Below, in pieces: positions 61,590 to 64,000 of a stretch of 64,000 bases of DNA. The stretch is from Alphaproteobacteria bacterium (GTDB lineage Bacteria; Pseudomonadota; Alphaproteobacteria; Micavibrionales; Micavibrionaceae). Numbering within the stretch: the first letter of the stretch is position 1; each line of letters starts with the position of its first letter. The stretch covers positions 186,001 to 250,000 of the forward strand of contig JAJFGR010000007.1 in assembly GCA_021776025.1 (NCBI GenBank). The letters are read 5' to 3'. A model generated the notes under the pieces. The model worked only from the letters and a program-made list of their open reading frames with translations. It was not told where the DNA came from and ran no database searches. The translations under genes and the position numbers were made by a program.

Positions 61590-62639
61590 ATGAACATCCC
61601 AGCAGAACAGGCCGCGAAAAAAAAAGAAGCAGCGCCCGCGGAGAAAAAGCCCGCGGCGAGCAGTGGCAAGCCGTTAAAGGCGGAAGCCGAAAGCCGCGGT
61701 AAAGTTTACGATAATATTTTAGGTACGATTGGTAATACGCCGTTGGTGCGGGTGCCGAAGTTCATGGAGAAATACGGGCTTGAGGCCGATATTTTATTGA
61801 AGCTGGAGTTCTTTAATCCGATTTCATCGGTTAAAGACCGTATTGCTTTTGGCATGATTGAAGAGGCAGAGCAGGCCGGGAAAATTACAGCCGGAAAGAC
61901 TGTCCTTATTGAGCCAACATCGGGGAATACCGGGATTGGTTTGGCGTTTGTGGCGGCGCAGAAGGGGTATCGCCTGATTTTGACTATGCCGGAGAGTATG
62001 TCGATAGAGCGGCGCAAAATGTTGCTCTTTATGGGCGCAGAATTGGTACTAACTCCGGCGGAAACCGGGATGAAAGGTGCGATTGAACGGGCGGGGCAGC
62101 TGATCGAGGAGCACGAAGATTCCTTTATGCCCGGGCAGTTTGATAACCCGGCCAATCCGCAAATTCACCGTGAGACAACGGCGCTGGAGATTTGGGATGA
62201 TACGGGCGGTAAGGTTGATGTTTTGGTTTCCGGCGTGGGAACTGGCGGAACGATTACCGGTGTTTCACAAGTTTTGAAGCAAAAAAATCCAGAGTTTAAA
62301 ACCTATGCTGTTGAGCCGGAAGAAAGCCCGGTGATTTCGGGCGGCGAGCCGGGGCCGCACAAAATTCAAGGGATTGGGCCCGGGTTTATTCCGGGTAATC
62401 TGGATATGAAATTGATTGATGCCACGGTGAAGATCAACAGTGAAACAGCGATTGAGACGGCGCGTGAAATTGCGCGTTTGGAAGGTATTCCATGCGGCAT
62501 TTCCTCTGGAGCGGCGATGGCGGCGGCGAAGGCTGTGGCGCAAATGCCCGAAAGCAAGGGCAAGCAGATTGTGGTGATTATTCCTTCGATTGCCGAGCGT
62601 TATATTTCAACAGCGCTGTTTGATAATCTAGAATCTTAA
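61590..62639 (+). CDS. cysK: Cysteine synthase (O-acetylserine sulfhydrylase)
   Basis: Makes cysteine from O-acetylserine and sulfide with PLP. The PLP lysine is Lys82 in SSVKDR, the Ser/Thr loop is TSGNTGIGLA at 110-119, and GTGGTITGVSQVL binds the phosphate. The 349-residue protein is about 35 residues longer than usual because of an Ala/Lys/Pro-rich N-terminal extension (EQAAKKKEAAPAEKKPAASSGKPLK) with no counterpart in E. coli CysK. The start is supported by AAGGAG six bases upstream. fdxA is just upstream. Confidence 0.95.
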   Translation: MNIPAEQAAKKKEAAPAEKKPAASSGKPLKAEAESRGKVYDNILGTIGNTPLVRVPKFMEKYGLEADILLKLEFFNPISSVKDRIAFGMIEEAEQAGKITAGKTVLIEPTSGNTGIGLAFVAAQKGYRLILTMPESMSIERRKMLLFMGAELVLTPAETGMKGAIERAGQLIEEHEDSFMPGQFDNPANPQIHRETTALEIWDDTGGKVDVLVSGVGTGGTITGVSQVLKQKNPEFKTYAVEPEESPVISGGEPGPHKIQGIGPGFIPGNLDMKLIDATVKINSETAIETAREIARLEGIPCGISSGAAMAAAKAVAQMPESKGKQIVVIIPSIAERYISTALFDNLES

Positions 62640-62890
62640 TTGTGGTTGTTGCCTTCAACGATGACAACGATGGGTGAGGATTCTTGTTGCCCCCTCATCA
62701 TTTGAAGGCCTGTCATGGCCATGCCTGTGCCTGCTGCAAACCATTGGCCAGTTAATCCCGAAAGATCGCCGCTGGCAAGGCGGATGGCGTCAATAGAGGC
62801 GACACCGATACCCGCAGCGGCAAGAAAAGCGCCGGTCGCTTTTTGCGTGCCTTGCTCTTTAAATGCATTGAAAAAGTTTTTAATACCCAT
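62636..62890 (-). CDS. Small membrane-associated protein, 84 aa
   Basis: An 84-residue protein starting MGIKNFFNAFKEQG, with Ala/Gly-rich hydrophobic stretches (ATGAFLAAAGIGVASIDAI and WFAAGTGMAMTGLQMM). The C-terminus is polar (GQQESSPIVVIVEGNNHN). No family is known. It is convergent with cysK, overlapping its stop by four bases. The upstream 36-codon frame at 62937-63047 starts with similar codons (M-G-I). Confidence 0.55.
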   Translation of the reverse strand: MGIKNFFNAFKEQGTQKATGAFLAAAGIGVASIDAIRLASGDLSGLTGQWFAAGTGMAMTGLQMMRGQQESSPIVVIVEGNNHN

Positions 62891-62936
62891 GGCTTAAGGG
62901 TATGGGGAGAATCTTAACAAACAGTTAAGAAGTTTT

Positions 62937-63047
62937 TTAAGCGTGTTTCTTGGCTTTATTGTCATCGATGCCAGATTTCTCCTGCAAAATACGGGAGTTA
63001 GGCTTTTTTGTTGCAAGTGGATAAGGTTTAATATATGCAATTCCCAT
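62937..63047 (-). pseudogene. Possible displaced 3' end of the terminal flavoprotein gene (36-codon frame)
   Basis: Minus-strand codons ending at a TAA at 62937 read N-S-R-I-L-Q-E-K-S-G-I-D-D-N-K-A-K-K-H-A. The flavoprotein gene at 63516 ends [20 protein letters not shown]. About 9 of 20 residues agree, including L-Q-x-K, the D and K-K-x-A at the end. An ATG at 63047 gives an independent 36-residue frame, so it could also be a small gene. The relation is plausible but much weaker than those of dxs and ispA. Confidence 0.45.
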
Positions 63048-63056
63048 AATTGATTT

Positions 63057-63473
63057 ATGGAGGAGACTATGCGGACAATTGAAAACTTGCTTGGAGACGT
63101 TACTTTAGAGCAATTCCAAGATGTAACTGAGCAAGAACAAATGAAATTGGAAGCTAAAACTGGCAAAACATGTGGTGTTTTTGCAGAATTCTTCGGCGCT
63201 GATGTTTCTGTTAACTCTGACAACCCATTAACAGGTGTAAACGGAGACGCCAACCCTGAGCTTAGGAAGAAATTTATGATACATTCAGGGGATATGTTTT
63301 TGCTAAAGAAGAAAGACTGGGACAGGGTTGAAAGTGGCATAGCTACAATAACCCCTATAGAAAAATCTGATGGAGAAAAGGTTATCGTTCAGCATATAAA
63401 GACGTTACCACAGAAGATGCAGGTGTTTGCTTATAATGTTGATGAAGGTTTCATCGTGGATGGTTTAGGTTAA
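63057..63473 (+). CDS. Orphan small protein, 138 aa
   Basis: No family recognised. Starts at ATG 63057; the ATG at 63069 after GGAGGAGACT is the better-supported start. It is soluble and acidic, with IENLLGDVTLEQFQDVTEQEQMKLEAKTG at the N-terminus and a beta-rich C-terminal part (EKVIVQHIKTLPQKMQVFAYNVDEGF). AT-rich compared with cysK. It stands between the flavoprotein gene (convergent) and the candidate displaced tail at 62937-63000, the same arrangement seen at ispA. Confidence 0.62.
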   Translation: MEETMRTIENLLGDVTLEQFQDVTEQEQMKLEAKTGKTCGVFAEFFGADVSVNSDNPLTGVNGDANPELRKKFMIHSGDMFLLKKKDWDRVESGIATITPIEKSDGEKVIVQHIKTLPQKMQVFAYNVDEGFIVDGLG

Positions 63474-63515
63474 GCTAAGCCCTATAACTTAATACTTAAG
63501 TTTTTACTCTATCTC

Positions 63516-64000
<485 letters not shown>

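Overview
The window reads as the chromosome of an alphaproteobacterium of about 50% GC. The reasons are a C4-type 5-aminolevulinate synthase (hemA), split xseB/ispA/dxs genes, a yajC-secD-secF cluster followed by homologues of two mitochondrial complex I assembly factors (NDUFAF3-like and NDUFAF6-like), a DUF4153 membrane protein and pcm next to an NlpD-like peptidase. I cannot name the species. Genes are packed tightly, often with ATGA or TAATG start/stop overlaps, and many convergent pairs overlap by 4 to 20 bases.

Layout. 1-8 kb: a cut-off PfkB sugar kinase, hemA, a small YjfB-like protein, a CheY-like receiver with a partner protein, a pterin dehydratase coupled to a two-subunit TPP decarboxylase, a zincin-like protein lacking its HExxH motif, htpG and pdxH. 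8-17 kb: a 17-kDa-antigen-like lipoprotein, an unknown 446-residue protein, fabI with a thioesterase, a frameshifted HTH-like relic, aroC, sppA, a HAD phosphatase and a pentapeptide-repeat protein. 17-24 kb: an accessory-rich stretch around dxs, ispA and xseB. 24-33 kb: gmhA, ispH, rnhA, penicillin-binding protein 1A, an acyltransferase and mgtE. 33-39 kb: two paralogous tandem-repeat proteins, maeB, a tRNA-Leu and lipB. 39-52 kb: an N-formylglutamate amidohydrolase-like protein, serS, pcm/nlpD, yajC-secDF, sodB and an NDUFAF6-like protein. 52-64 kb: short-chain dehydrogenase, FecR-domain protein, trmFO, alpha carbonic anhydrase, a Y-family polymerase, three tandem TerB-like genes, fdxA, cysK and the 3' part of a thioredoxin-reductase-like flavoprotein.

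The most interesting structure is a repeated arrangement. A small gene with no recognisable family sits just downstream of a housekeeping gene, and on the far side of it lies a second copy of the housekeeping gene's 3' end. This is clear for dxs (tail copy 18332-18400, intact end 19289-19363) and ispA (tail copy 21707-21757, intact end 22387-22437). It is plausible for the terminal flavoprotein gene (62937-63000), and weak for the formylglutamate amidohydrolase gene (about 39357-39381) and maeB (35030-35044). In the two clear cases the tail copies differ from the intact ends almost only at synonymous positions. That argues they came from diverged but functional alleles, so the small genes probably arrived with a replacement 3' end, as phage 21 and e14 do at icd. 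Several of these small genes also share a TTGACATA box upstream. No integrase or transposase is visible, so the mechanism is open. The dxs-ispA-xseB set, normally an operon, has been split by two such genes on the opposite strand.
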